Shown here: one piece after another, positions 7,038 to 13,589 of the stretch
Position numbering within the stretch: the stretch's first letter is position 1
How the letters are laid out: every line of letters begins with the position of its first letter
NCBI GenBank assembly: GCA_013695335.1
Contig: JACDAR010000281.1
Coordinates: 1-20,064 of the forward strand
DNA: 20,064 nt
Source of the DNA: Rubrobacter sp.
GTDB taxonomy: Bacteria > Actinomycetota > Rubrobacteria > Rubrobacterales > Rubrobacteraceae
Direction of reading: 5' to 3'
Program-made: the position numbers and the translations under genes
Notes under the pieces: generated by a model
What the model saw: only the letters and a program-made list of their open reading frames with translations
Told to the model about the DNA's origin: nothing
Database searches by the model: none

Positions 7038-7784
7038 TCAGGCCGGTGAGATGCAGACCCTGCGATTATCTCCAGCGCCATCGCTGGCTGTGGTGACGCG
7101 CTCGTTGTCCTTCAGGAAAATGTGGACGACGCGGCGTTCCGCGGGGTTCATGGGGGGCAGTTCGATCATGCGCTTTTCACGCACGGCACGACGCGCACTG
7201 CGATGGGCCATGCCCTGGAGGGCTTCGATGCGTCGCTGCCGATAACCCTCTGAGTCCAGAATAATTCGTTTGGCGAAGGGGCGGTCCCTATAGACCGCCA
7301 CGTTCAGAAGATATTGCAGCGCATCGATGGTTTCGCCTTTCTGGCCTATAAACAGGCCAGCTTCTTCCGTGGTCACATCCACGGCCACGAAATCCCCCGC
7401 ATCGTAGATATCCAGCCTCGCATCAGCCAGATTCAGCCCACCGACGACCGTCTCCATGTACTGCCTGGTCTCCTGCAGCAATTCATCTGGAACTGTCTTC
7501 TGTGTCTCTTCATCCGCTTCCGGAGATTCTGGAGCCTGTGGTTCATGATCATCATCGGAAACGCCAGGATCAGGCGTTTCAGGTTGCGGGTCCATGATTT
7601 CGTTGGTGGACTCATTCACCGTCACCATGATTCGGGCGTCTCTGGCGCCGATACCCATAAAGCCGGAGCTTCCAGAATCCATCACCTCGTAGGTGAGCTC
7701 ATCCACAGGCGTGCCAAGGCTGGCCGCTGCCCGTACGATCGCTTCTTCCACAGTTGCAGCGTTGAACTCTCTTTCCGATGTCAT
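7038..7784 (-). CDS. jag: Jag/KhpB RNA-binding protein (Jag_N, KH and R3H domains)
   Basis: This 248-residue cytosolic RNA-binding protein is encoded with yidC. The Jag_N domain at about 4-55 contains GSSGFMGIGARDARI. An acidic linker rich in D, E and P covers 60-103. A KH-II domain at 105-185 has the loop LFIGQKGETIDALQYLLNVA. The R3H domain at about 203-245 has NPAERRVVHIFLKDN. KhpB-type proteins, usually with KhpA, bind small RNAs and mRNAs and affect cell division and elongation in Gram-positives (family knowledge). The ATG at 7784 forms an ATGA overlap with the yidC stop, so translation is coupled. The gene ends 10 bases before parS site 2. Confidence 0.94.
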   Translation of the reverse strand: MTSEREFNAATVEEAIVRAAASLGTPVDELTYEVMDSGSSGFMGIGARDARIMVTVNESTNEIMDPQPETPDPGVSDDDHEPQAPESPEADEETQKTVPDELLQETRQYMETVVGGLNLADARLDIYDAGDFVAVDVTTEEAGLFIGQKGETIDALQYLLNVAVYRDRPFAKRIILDSEGYRQRRIEALQGMAHRSARRAVREKRMIELPPMNPAERRVVHIFLKDNERVTTASDGAGDNRRVCISPA

Positions 7785-8659
7785 TTCTTCTTCTTTCTAC
7801 GCTTCCTCTTGGCTGATTTGGCCGCCTTGCTTTCGGCGTTCTCTGGCGCGTCGGTTTGATACTCAGAGCCATTCCGGCTCGGCGGCGTGTCTGAAGATCC
7901 CGCGACCGCAGTGCTTCTCCCGGCATTACCGTTGTCAGCCTCTTTAGCGGGGGACTTCCTGCCTGGACCGTAATTGTAGATCAGGTAATTCTGCACCAGC
8001 GTGACCAGGTTCGAGGTTATCCAGTAGACGAACAGCCCTGCGGGAAACTTGTAAAGGAACACCGTGACGCCGATGGGCAGAAGCCGCATGAGCCACCGCT
8101 GCTGCGGGTCAACGTTCTTCGCGGTGATCTCCGTTGCAGCCAGCATGGTCAGGGCGGAGACGATGGGAAGAATCAGGGTGGGATCCGCAATCGAGAGATT
8201 CTGGAACCACAGGATGCCGCCCTCATGGAAGCTGCTGTACTGCGGCGCGATAACCCGGTCACCAATCCTGTAACCGCCGAACTTCCGGATTACGTAGAAC
8301 ATGCCGATAAACACGGGCATCTGGACCAGGATGGGGAGGCACCCGCCGAGCGGGTTCACCTTGCGTTCCTGGTACAGCTTCATAGTCTCTTCTTGCTGTT
8401 TCTGGCGGTTGCCCTGGTACTGGTTCCGGATCCTATCCATCTCGGGCTTGAGATCCTGCATCGCCCGCATGCTCCTCACCTGCTTGATGGTGAGCGGGAA
8501 GAGCAGCGTCCGCACCACAACGGTGAGCAGCGCGATGCTCAACCACCATGGATTCACAAGGAACCCGTCCAGGAAATTGTAGAAATACAGCAGAACCTGG
8601 CCCAGTACGTTGACTACCGGGCTAAACAGGTTGGAGAAAAAGTTGGCTACGGAGTTCAT
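7781..8659 (-). CDS. yidC: Membrane protein insertase YidC/Oxa1/SpoIIIJ
   Basis: This 292-residue Oxa1-family insertase lacks the large periplasmic domain of proteobacterial YidC, as usual in Gram-positives. Hydrophobic segments lie at about 14-34, 37-58 (with VVVRTLLFPLTIKQ, including the groove Arg), 108-126, 161-176 and 195-220. Between them is the coiled cytoplasmic hairpin DRIRNQYQGNRQKQQEETMK. The tail is hydrophilic and ends in a strongly basic KSAKRKRRKKKK, which in related proteins contacts the ribosome. It inserts membrane proteins with SecYEG or alone. The ATG at 8659 follows yidD by 10 bases with only a weak ribosome binding site; jag overlaps its stop. Confidence 0.96.
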   Translation of the reverse strand: MNSVANFFSNLFSPVVNVLGQVLLYFYNFLDGFLVNPWWLSIALLTVVVRTLLFPLTIKQVRSMRAMQDLKPEMDRIRNQYQGNRQKQQEETMKLYQERKVNPLGGCLPILVQMPVFIGMFYVIRKFGGYRIGDRVIAPQYSSFHEGGILWFQNLSIADPTLILPIVSALTMLAATEITAKNVDPQQRWLMRLLPIGVTVFLYKFPAGLFVYWITSNLVTLVQNYLIYNYGPGRKSPAKEADNGNAGRSTAVAGSSDTPPSRNGSEYQTDAPENAESKAAKSAKRKRRKKKK

Positions 8660-8669
8660 AAATTACACT

Positions 8670-8882
8670 TCACTTTACCGGGTCGAACCCTCCTCTAGAA
8701 AACGGATGGCAGCGCAGCAGTCGGTATATCCCCAGGGCTCCACCCTTGAACAGGCCATATCTTTCCAGAGCTTCCAAGGTGTACTGGGAGCAGCTCGGCG
8801 AAAACCTGCAGGAAGGCGGAAGCATGGGGGAGAGGAACCGTTTGTAGACCCGGATCAACCACACTGCGGGCCTCGCCATCAT
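8670..8882 (-). CDS. yidD: Membrane protein insertion efficiency factor YidD
   Basis: This 70-residue protein is the complete YidD/haemolysin-like small protein. It has an amphipathic N-terminal helix (VWLIRVYKRFLSPMLP), the invariant CRFSPSCSQYTLEALERYG with its two cysteines, and the RLLRCHPFSRGGFDPV ending. It assists YidC-dependent insertion at the inner face of the membrane. The ATG at 8882 forms an ATGA overlap with the rnpA stop and is followed by a second Met, so the first residue is ambiguous by one codon. Confidence 0.95.
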   Translation of the reverse strand: MMARPAVWLIRVYKRFLSPMLPPSCRFSPSCSQYTLEALERYGLFKGGALGIYRLLRCHPFSRGGFDPVK

Positions 8883-9247
8883 CGTTGGGACTCCGTTTTA
8901 CGACCCTCATTCAGGCTACCGAGCTTCCCTAGAGCCTTGATCATCTCTTCCTGCAACTCCACAAAACTAGCTTCCGCAGCAGACGGGCGCGCCGATACCA
9001 CGAAGTCCGACGCCCCTGACAGCCTAGGCAACACAGCATGAAAGGCTTCCTTGAGCCTTCTTCGCACAGCGTTGCGCTTGACCGCGTTACCCACCTTTTT
9101 GGATACGGATAGGCCCAACCGGGAGTTTCCTAGATCGTTCGGGAACTTGTGCACTGCGAACAACTTGCCCCTGAATGCCTTGCCCTCACGGTACGCCCGC
9201 TCGAACTCAGGTGAATCCGTGAGCCGAGTGCGCTTGCGAACCGGCAA
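8879..9247 (-). CDS. rnpA: Ribonuclease P protein component
   Basis: This 122-residue basic protein binds the RNase P RNA and helps cut the 5' leader from pre-tRNA. Recognisable parts are RLTDSPEFERAYREGKAFRG at the N-terminus and the RNR signature SVSKKVGNAVKRNAVRRRLK in the middle, followed by an AFHAVLP helix. The C-terminal extension of about 15 residues is not conserved. The only suitable start is TTG 9247, four bases beyond the rpmH stop and without its own ribosome binding site, so translation probably depends on ribosomes finishing rpmH. The 3' end overlaps yidD. Confidence 0.94.
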   Translation of the reverse strand: MPVRKRTRLTDSPEFERAYREGKAFRGKLFAVHKFPNDLGNSRLGLSVSKKVGNAVKRNAVRRRLKEAFHAVLPRLSGASDFVVSARPSAAEASFVELQEEMIKALGKLGSLNEGRKTESQR

Positions 9248-9251
9248 CGGT

Positions 9252-9386
9252 TCAGACTGCCAGCTGCTTGCGTCCGCGACGTCGCCTGTCCCCTATAACC
9301 CTGCGTCCTCCCACAGTGCTCATCCGCTTGCGAAATCCGTGTGTCTTCGCTCGTTTCCGGCGGTTTGGCTGATAAGTGCGCTTCAT
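9252..9386 (-). CDS. rpmH: 50S ribosomal protein L34
   Basis: This 44-residue basic protein of the large ribosomal subunit translates from ATG 9386 to TGA 9252 as MKRTYQPNRRKRAKTHGFRK, then RMSTVGGRRVIGDRRRRGRK and QLAV, a full-length match to L34. A strong ribosome binding site, AAGGAG, lies seven bases upstream. It is the first gene of the rpmH-rnpA-yidD-yidC-jag block and the nearest minus-strand gene to the origin. A good promoter lies about 50 bases upstream. Confidence 0.97.
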   Translation of the reverse strand: MKRTYQPNRRKRAKTHGFRKRMSTVGGRRVIGDRRRRGRKQLAV

Positions 9387-9433
9387 CGAAACTCCTTAGA
9401 AAATTCCCGAATGGCCTTTCAATAGCATCGGGG

Positions 9434-9463
9434 AGTATATCCGAACTACCAGGCGCCATCCAA
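9434..9463 (-). promoter_or_regulatory. Promoter of the rpmH operon
   Basis: Read on the minus strand, TTGGAT (complement of 9458-9463) and TATACT (complement of 9434-9439) are separated by 18 bases. They match the housekeeping -35 and -10 elements at four and five of six positions. Transcription would start about 40 bases before the rpmH ATG. A 7-bp inverted repeat (AGACCAC at 9467-9473 with GTGGTCT at 9485-9491) lies just upstream of the -35. Confidence 0.7.
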
Positions 9464-9507
9464 TGGAGACCACGAGTTCTTGCGGTGGTCTTTCGGAGGC
9501 CTGATCT

Positions 9508-9525
9508 CTTTTCTTTCGAGAAAAG
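9508..9525. other. Perfect hairpin with TTCG loop in the rpmH-origin gap
   Basis: CTTTTCT (9508-9514) pairs exactly with AGAAAAG (9519-9525) around a TTCG loop. The gap 9387-9749 otherwise contains the rpmH promoter, the DnaA-box group at 9640-9672 and the start region of the GHKL gene. The hairpin is not followed by a T-run on either strand close enough for a normal terminator, so its role is open. Confidence 0.6.
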
Positions 9526-9639
9526 TTCTGCAAAATGGTGTTTTACATGTGTAGTTTCGAGGCCGAGGTGGATCATCCAGGCTCGTCCACATGCGATTTT
9601 GGGGAGCAATGTGGGAAATTACGTCCGATCTTGGGAGAG

Positions 9640-9672
9640 TTATCCACAAGTTGTGGATAACTATGTGGATAA
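9640..9672. repeat. Upstream DnaA-box group of a bipartite origin (3 perfect boxes)
   Basis: TTATCCACA at 9640-9648 (plus) and TGTGGATAA at 9652-9660 (minus) form a near-continuous palindrome with 10-base arms around one G. A third perfect box, TGTGGATAA, follows at 9664-9672. An AT-rich stretch (9671-9720) with a 7-bp inverted repeat (AACTTTG 9671-9677, CAAAGTT 9689-9695) lies next to it. The position, upstream of the GHKL-dnaA pair and separated from the main array by two genes, resembles the incA/B versus incC division in B. subtilis. It could also autoregulate dnaA transcription. Confidence 0.88.
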
Positions 9673-9674
9673 CT

Positions 9675-9704
9675 TTGTTAATAGCCTGCAAAGTTGCATT
9701 TTAT
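9675..9704 (+). promoter_or_regulatory. Weak candidate promoter for the GHKL-dnaA operon
   Basis: TTGTTA (9675-9680) and TTTTAT (9699-9704) are spaced by 18 bases and match the consensus at about four of six positions each. The -35 begins two bases after the last DnaA box, so bound DnaA would interfere. No better pair was found before 9750. Confidence 0.35.
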
Positions 9705-9749
9705 TTCTAGTTGATGTAGCGATATGGCGGGGGTGCTGTTAAATTCCGC

Positions 9750-10538
9750 GTGGGGATGATCCACGGCGAGCGCATAGACAGAAGGGCAGAGAGATCGGGC
9801 ATCAGCATCCGCGTGGCGGTGTACCAGAATGACGGAGGCCCGGAGGTGAGCGAGGTCGCGGCGGCCAGCCCGCGTGCGGCAACCGCGAAGTTCACGAAGC
9901 TCGTAATGGACGAAGTCCGGGCGGCTGAAGGCCGGGTGCCGGAGGAGGCCGTCAGGGAGGCTGTGGAGAACCTCATACACGCGGAGTACAGGGGTGTTGT
10001 CATCTCCATCTTCGACCACGGCAATGCAGTACGAATCTCGGACAGGGGTCCCGGTATCCAGAACAAAGAAAGAGCGATAGAGTTCGGGTTCAGCGGCGCA
10101 ACATCTGAAGCGCTGGATGAGATCCGGGGCGTTGGGGCTGGTCTTGGCATCGCCAGGACTACAGCCGGGCGCGCCGGAGGTACGCTGCTCGTGGAGGACA
10201 ACATCGGCGGCGGCGCCGTGGTGACGATCTCCGTTCCAGCCGAGGGCGATGTACCTGTCGTTCAGGAAACGCCGCCGCCGCGGAGGTATCCCGACGCGGT
10301 ACCCAAGATGAACATTTCGGAGCGTCAGCAGAAGGCGCTCATCACGGTCCTCGAATGCGGCGAGGTTGGGCCATCGACGGTCGCGGATCGGCTGGAGATC
10401 AGCGTCAGCACCGCGTACAGGGATCTCTCGGTTCTCGAAGAGCATGGGTTGGTGGTCACTGACGAGTCGGGGAAGCGTGTGATCTCGCCTCTGGGCCGGG
10501 ATCTCGTGGAGGCCATAGTAGACACCTGGGTCAAGTAG
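9750..10538 (+). CDS. SpoIIAB/RsbW-like GHKL ATPase fused to a C-terminal winged helix-turn-helix
   Basis: This 262-residue soluble protein has two domains. Residues about 45-163 are a GHKL (histidine-kinase/anti-sigma type) ATPase: N-box REAVENLIHAEY with Glu70 and Asn74, G1 box ISDRGPGI with Asp98, and G2 box GVGAGLGIA at 127-135. There is no DHp/HisKA domain, so it is not an ordinary sensor kinase; the N-box most resembles SpoIIAB/RsbW serine kinases. After a Pro-rich linker (172-186), residues about 188-245 form a winged helix-turn-helix (ERQQKALITVLECGEVGPST, then ADRLEISVSTAYRDLSVLEE). The stop at 10536-10538 is three bases before the dnaA GTG, so dnaA translation is probably coupled. 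The GTG at 9750 lacks a clear ribosome binding site; ATG 9756 is an alternative. A role in nucleotide-sensitive control of dnaA or the origin is inference. Confidence 0.85.
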   Translation: MGMIHGERIDRRAERSGISIRVAVYQNDGGPEVSEVAAASPRAATAKFTKLVMDEVRAAEGRVPEEAVREAVENLIHAEYRGVVISIFDHGNAVRISDRGPGIQNKERAIEFGFSGATSEALDEIRGVGAGLGIARTTAGRAGGTLLVEDNIGGGAVVTISVPAEGDVPVVQETPPPRRYPDAVPKMNISERQQKALITVLECGEVGPSTVADRLEISVSTAYRDLSVLEEHGLVVTDESGKRVISPLGRDLVEAIVDTWVK

Positions 10539-10541
10539 CAC

Positions 10542-11900
10542 GTGGCCGCGAAGGTAGAAACCGTCTGGGCTGAGGTACTCGACCGAGTTTCGGAGCACAT
10601 AAATGCTCCATCTCTTCGAGTCTGGTTCGAGGGAACCCGTCCCGTTGAACTCCACGAGGAGAGCCTTGAGATCTCCGTCCCCAACGCCTTCGCCAAGGAA
10701 TATATCGAGAGCAGATTCCGACCGCTCCTCGAAGAGGCGCTTGGCTCGGTGCTCGGAAGCACGGACACTACCCTGGTGGTGAGCGTCGGTGGCCGCAATT
10801 CCGCAGGCGGCATGAGGGATGGCAACGGAAGCGCCGTGGACGGTATGGAGTCGGTGCGCAGCGCCAGGACCCCGCGGCCTTTCAAAGCCAAATACACCTT
10901 CGACACATTCGTAATCGGGGCAGGTAACCGCTTCGCCCACGCGGCTGCGCTCGCCGTCGCCGAGACGCCTGGCGTCGTTTACAACCCGCTCTTCATTTAT
11001 GGGGGGGTGGGGCTCGGGAAGACTCACCTTCTGCACGCGGTGGGGCAGTACGTGGAGGAACAGGACCCGAGCATGAGGGTCCGTTACGTCACATGTGAGC
11101 AGTTCACCAACGACTTCATCAACTCCATAGGGGCCAACTCACCCCTGGAATTCCAGAGACGTTACCGCGAGAACGACGTGCTCCTCATAGACGACATTCA
11201 GTTCCTGGAGAACAAGGTCGAGACCCAGGAGGCGTTCTTTCATACGTTCAACGCTCTGTACGAGGAGAACAAGCAGATCGCCATAGCATCAGACAGGCAC
11301 CCGAGGTACATCCAGACGCTGGAGAGTCGGCTGATCAGCCGCTTCGAATGGGGGCTCGTCACCGACATTCAGCCCCCCGACCTGGAGACCAGGATCGCCA
11401 TCTTGCGCAAGAAGGCGATCATGGACCGCCTCGAAGTGGATGACGAGGTTCTCACCTTCATCGCTTCGAAGGTCTCGACAAACATCAGGGAGCTCGAAGG
11501 CGCGCTGGTGCGCATCCTGGCCTATTCGTCGTTATACGGGCGTGAGATCAGCGTGGACCTCGCGGAGGAGGTTCTCAAGGACATACTTCCGGATCAGGCA
11601 TACAGGGAGATCCCCGTCGAGCTCATCCAGCACGAGGTATGCCGCTACTTCGGCGTCGCCCGCCAGGATCTCCTCGGCCAGAGCCGCTCCAAACCGTTCG
11701 CGTACCCGCGACAGATCGCCATGTACCTGTGCCGCGAGCTCACCGACGAGTCTCTGCCCAAGATCGGCAAGGCATTCGGCGGCCGTGACCACTCCACAGT
11801 GATGCACGCGACAGCCAAGATCTCCAACCTCATAAACAGTGATCGCGACGTCTTCAACCAGATACACGAGATCACCTTCCACATCAAAAGCAAGCGATAA
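10542..11900 (+). CDS. dnaA: Chromosomal replication initiator DnaA
   Basis: This 452-residue AAA+ initiator binds DnaA boxes and opens the origin in its ATP form. Domain I spans 1-80 (EVLDRVSEHINAPSLRVWFE). A short variable linker covers about 81-112. Domain III has Walker A GGVGLGKT at 154-161, Walker B LLIDDIQF around 224-231 and the sensor region NIRELEGALVRI. Domain IV at about 355-452 has the DnaA-box signature IGKAFGGRDHSTVMHA at 418-433. Linker II is very short compared with Streptomyces. The start is GTG 10542, three bases after the preceding stop, with no independent ribosome binding site. It is flanked by DnaA boxes on both sides of the operon, so autoregulation is likely. Confidence 0.98.
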   Translation: MAAKVETVWAEVLDRVSEHINAPSLRVWFEGTRPVELHEESLEISVPNAFAKEYIESRFRPLLEEALGSVLGSTDTTLVVSVGGRNSAGGMRDGNGSAVDGMESVRSARTPRPFKAKYTFDTFVIGAGNRFAHAAALAVAETPGVVYNPLFIYGGVGLGKTHLLHAVGQYVEEQDPSMRVRYVTCEQFTNDFINSIGANSPLEFQRRYRENDVLLIDDIQFLENKVETQEAFFHTFNALYEENKQIAIASDRHPRYIQTLESRLISRFEWGLVTDIQPPDLETRIAILRKKAIMDRLEVDDEVLTFIASKVSTNIRELEGALVRILAYSSLYGREISVDLAEEVLKDILPDQAYREIPVELIQHEVCRYFGVARQDLLGQSRSKPFAYPRQIAMYLCRELTDESLPKIGKAFGGRDHSTVMHATAKISNLINSDRDVFNQIHEITFHIKSKR

Positions 11901-11979
11901 TCCACCCTAGATACATCCCAAACCCCCTCCCCATAGGGGGACCACTTTGTAACACCGCCAAAGCATACAATTTCAAAAC

Positions 11980-12359
11980 TTATCCACAACCTGTCCACAG
12001 CCTTCCCGACTTCTGTGGACAACCCTCGGGGACTTATCCACAAAATTTCGGACTTATCCACATAATCTGTGGAAAACTCGGCGACTCTGTGGATAACAAC
12101 ATCTCATATGCCGTATATGGAGGGCTTATATACGCATATTCCAATACGGCCTGTGGATAAACCTGTGGATAAGAGGGGTGAAAACTGTGGATAAAGTTGT
12201 GGATAGAAATGTGGATAAGTTCGGCCTGTGGATAAGTGGGGTAGTTATCCACAATTTGTCCACAGGAAAGTGGCACTTATCCACATTTTTGTCCACAGGA
12301 GGGTCGGATGCTGCGCGGCTTAGGTAAAGGGAATTCCAGAGTTATCCACACTATCCACA
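11980..12359. repeat. Array of about 19 DnaA boxes (12 perfect)
   Basis: Perfect plus-strand TTATCCACA starts at 11980, 12034, 12054, 12245, 12277 and 12342. Perfect minus-strand copies (TGTGGATAA) start at 12088, 12152, 12164, 12186, 12210 and 12227. One-mismatch boxes start at 11991, 12256, 12289 and 12351 (plus) and at 12014, 12068 and 12198 (minus); three of these are TTGTCCACA, the usual actinobacterial form. Orientation is blocked: mostly plus to 12062, all minus from 12068 to 12235, all plus from 12245. Many neighbours are 11-12 bases apart, about one helical turn. Confidence 0.95.
12106..12139. repeat. Central AT-rich dyad in the box-free part of oriC
   Basis: The arm ATATGCCGTATAT (12106-12118) pairs with ATATACGCATAT (12128-12139) over 12 bases with one bulged C and a nine-base loop. 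It occupies the 55-base interval between the boxes at 12088 and 12152, the largest box-free space in the left and central array. Confidence 0.75.
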
Positions 12360-12361
12360 GG

Positions 12362-12414
12362 CCTTATTATTATTAGTAATGTAATTAATTAATGGTTTTA
12401 GAATAATAATAAGG
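12362..12414. other. Candidate DNA unwinding element with DnaA-trio-like repeats inside a 13-bp inverted repeat
   Basis: Directly after the last two DnaA boxes and a GCC comes TTA repeated four times (12364-12375). On the lower strand this reads 3'-AAT four times, which fits the DnaA-trio pattern 3'-(G/A)A(T/A)-5' described for B. subtilis. About 45 of the next 50 bases are A or T. The ends CCTTATTATTATT (12362-12374) and AATAATAATAAGG (12402-12414) are exact reverse complements around 27 bases. The dnaN ribosome binding site follows seven bases later. Confidence 0.75.
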
Positions 12415-12430
12415 ACGAAAGGGAGGTGCT

Positions 12431-13579
12431 ATGAGGGCTGTTTGCAACACGGATCTCTTCAGCAGGAAGCTCGCTCTCGTGTCACGGGGAGTGTCAGCGC
12501 GTTCGACCGTGCAACTGCTCGGGGGCGTGCTGTTGGAGACGAGGGAAGATGGGGTGCGGTTGTCGGCGACGGACATGGAGGTCTCCATCCAGACCTCGTC
12601 TCCTGCGGAGGTCGAGGAGGAGGGGCGGGTTGTCGTGCCTGCCAGGATCTTCAACGACGTGGTGCGCTCGCAGCCTGGTGAAGAACTTCGGCTGGAGCAC
12701 GACCACTCCGGTGGGTACGTAAAGCTCACCACCGGGCGGAACGAGTACCAAATCCGGACGTACGCCGCCGAAGACTTTCCGCAGCTCCCGCGCTTCGACG
12801 AGGAGGGCTCGTTCACCATGCCGGGCGAGGTGCTCGTCGAGACCGTCGAGAAAGTGTCGCGGTCGTACTCGCGGGACGAGACGCGGCCTGTGTTGACTGG
12901 CATCCTCATCAGCTTCGAAGAGTCGCGGGTCAAGATGGTCACTACCGACTCGTACCGTCTGAGCATCAAGGAGACGGATCTGGCGTCCACATTCGATGGT
13001 TCGCGGAAGGCGATCATACCGGCGCGGGCCATGCAGGAGGTCGCCAGGATCTTCTCCGGTTCGGATGAGGATCACGTGGAGGTCTCGCTCTCTGAGAACC
13101 AGGCGCTCTTCAGGATTGGGGACGTGCTGTTCGGAACCAGGCTCATCGAGGGGAACTTCCCCGAGTACCAGCGTCTGCTGCCAACCAGCTTCGAACGTCA
13201 GATCTCCGTGCCGCGTGAGGAGTTGATCGGGACTCTCCGGCGCGTGAACCTCTTCGCCCAGCGCCAGACGCCGCCTGTCCCTGTGAGCCTGTCGTTCTCC
13301 GAGGGGGCTGTCGAGGTGATAGTGCGCAGCCAGGAGATCGGCGAGGCCCACGAGAAACTGGAGGCGTCGAGCGAGGACGACTTCCACATCTCCTTCAACC
13401 CTGGATATCTGCTGGATGGCGTCTCCGCCGTGGACACCGAGAAGGTGGTCTTCAAGTTCAACGAGGCTTTGAAACCCGGTCTCATCGTCCCAGGCGAGAA
13501 CGGCGATGATGGTGGCTCCGGCGAAGAGCCGGACTTTCTGTACCTGATCATGCCGATGCGCGACCCGGCGCGGAGCTAG
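12431..13579 (+). CDS. dnaN: DNA polymerase III beta subunit (sliding clamp)
   Basis: This 382-residue ring-forming clamp tethers the replicative polymerase to DNA. Three repeated clamp domains lie at about 1-122, 130-250 and 255-382. Typical stretches are LSATDMEVSIQT, YSRDETRPVLTGILISFEES, VTTDSYRLSIKE and the C-terminal LYLIMPMRDPARS, where the peptide-binding groove ends. An acidic insertion ENGDDGGSGEEPDF just before the last strand is longer than in most homologues. The ATG at 12431 has an ideal GGGAGGTG at 12421. The promoter must lie within the unwinding element or box array, so transcription through the unwinding region is likely. Confidence 0.97.
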   Translation: MRAVCNTDLFSRKLALVSRGVSARSTVQLLGGVLLETREDGVRLSATDMEVSIQTSSPAEVEEEGRVVVPARIFNDVVRSQPGEELRLEHDHSGGYVKLTTGRNEYQIRTYAAEDFPQLPRFDEEGSFTMPGEVLVETVEKVSRSYSRDETRPVLTGILISFEESRVKMVTTDSYRLSIKETDLASTFDGSRKAIIPARAMQEVARIFSGSDEDHVEVSLSENQALFRIGDVLFGTRLIEGNFPEYQRLLPTSFERQISVPREELIGTLRRVNLFAQRQTPPVPVSLSFSEGAVEVIVRSQEIGEAHEKLEASSEDDFHISFNPGYLLDGVSAVDTEKVVFKFNEALKPGLIVPGENGDDGGSGEEPDFLYLIMPMRDPARS

Positions 13580-13589
13580 ATCCCTCCGC

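Larger units (their letters stand above)
11901..12430. other. oriC: oriC, dnaA-dnaN intergenic replication origin
   Basis: This 530-base non-coding stretch holds the main DnaA-box array (11980-12359), a central AT-rich dyad (12106-12139) and an AT-rich unwinding element (12362-12414), and ends in the dnaN ribosome binding site GGGAGGTG. Genes diverge from it on either side, and parA/parB with parS lie nearby. A short CCCC-ATA-GGGG hairpin at 11929-11939 follows dnaA but has no T-run. No open reading frame here looks coding. Confidence 0.95.

Noticed and set aside
9583..9591. TCGTCCACA as a fourth upstream DnaA box
   Set aside because: Two mismatches to TTATCCACA and distant from the other boxes; too weak to call.
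10539..10544. CACGTG next to the dnaA start as a third parS site
   Set aside because: Only the central six bases match; the flanking GTTT/AAAC arms are absent.
9678..11036. A 452-codon minus-strand open frame
   Set aside because: It lies opposite the GHKL gene and the start of dnaA, both with clear domain signatures; its translation is His/Arg/Pro-rich and matches no family, typical of antisense frames in GC-rich DNA.
11929..11940. CCCC-ATA-GGGG hairpin as dnaA terminator
   Set aside because: The stem is only four bases and no T-run follows.
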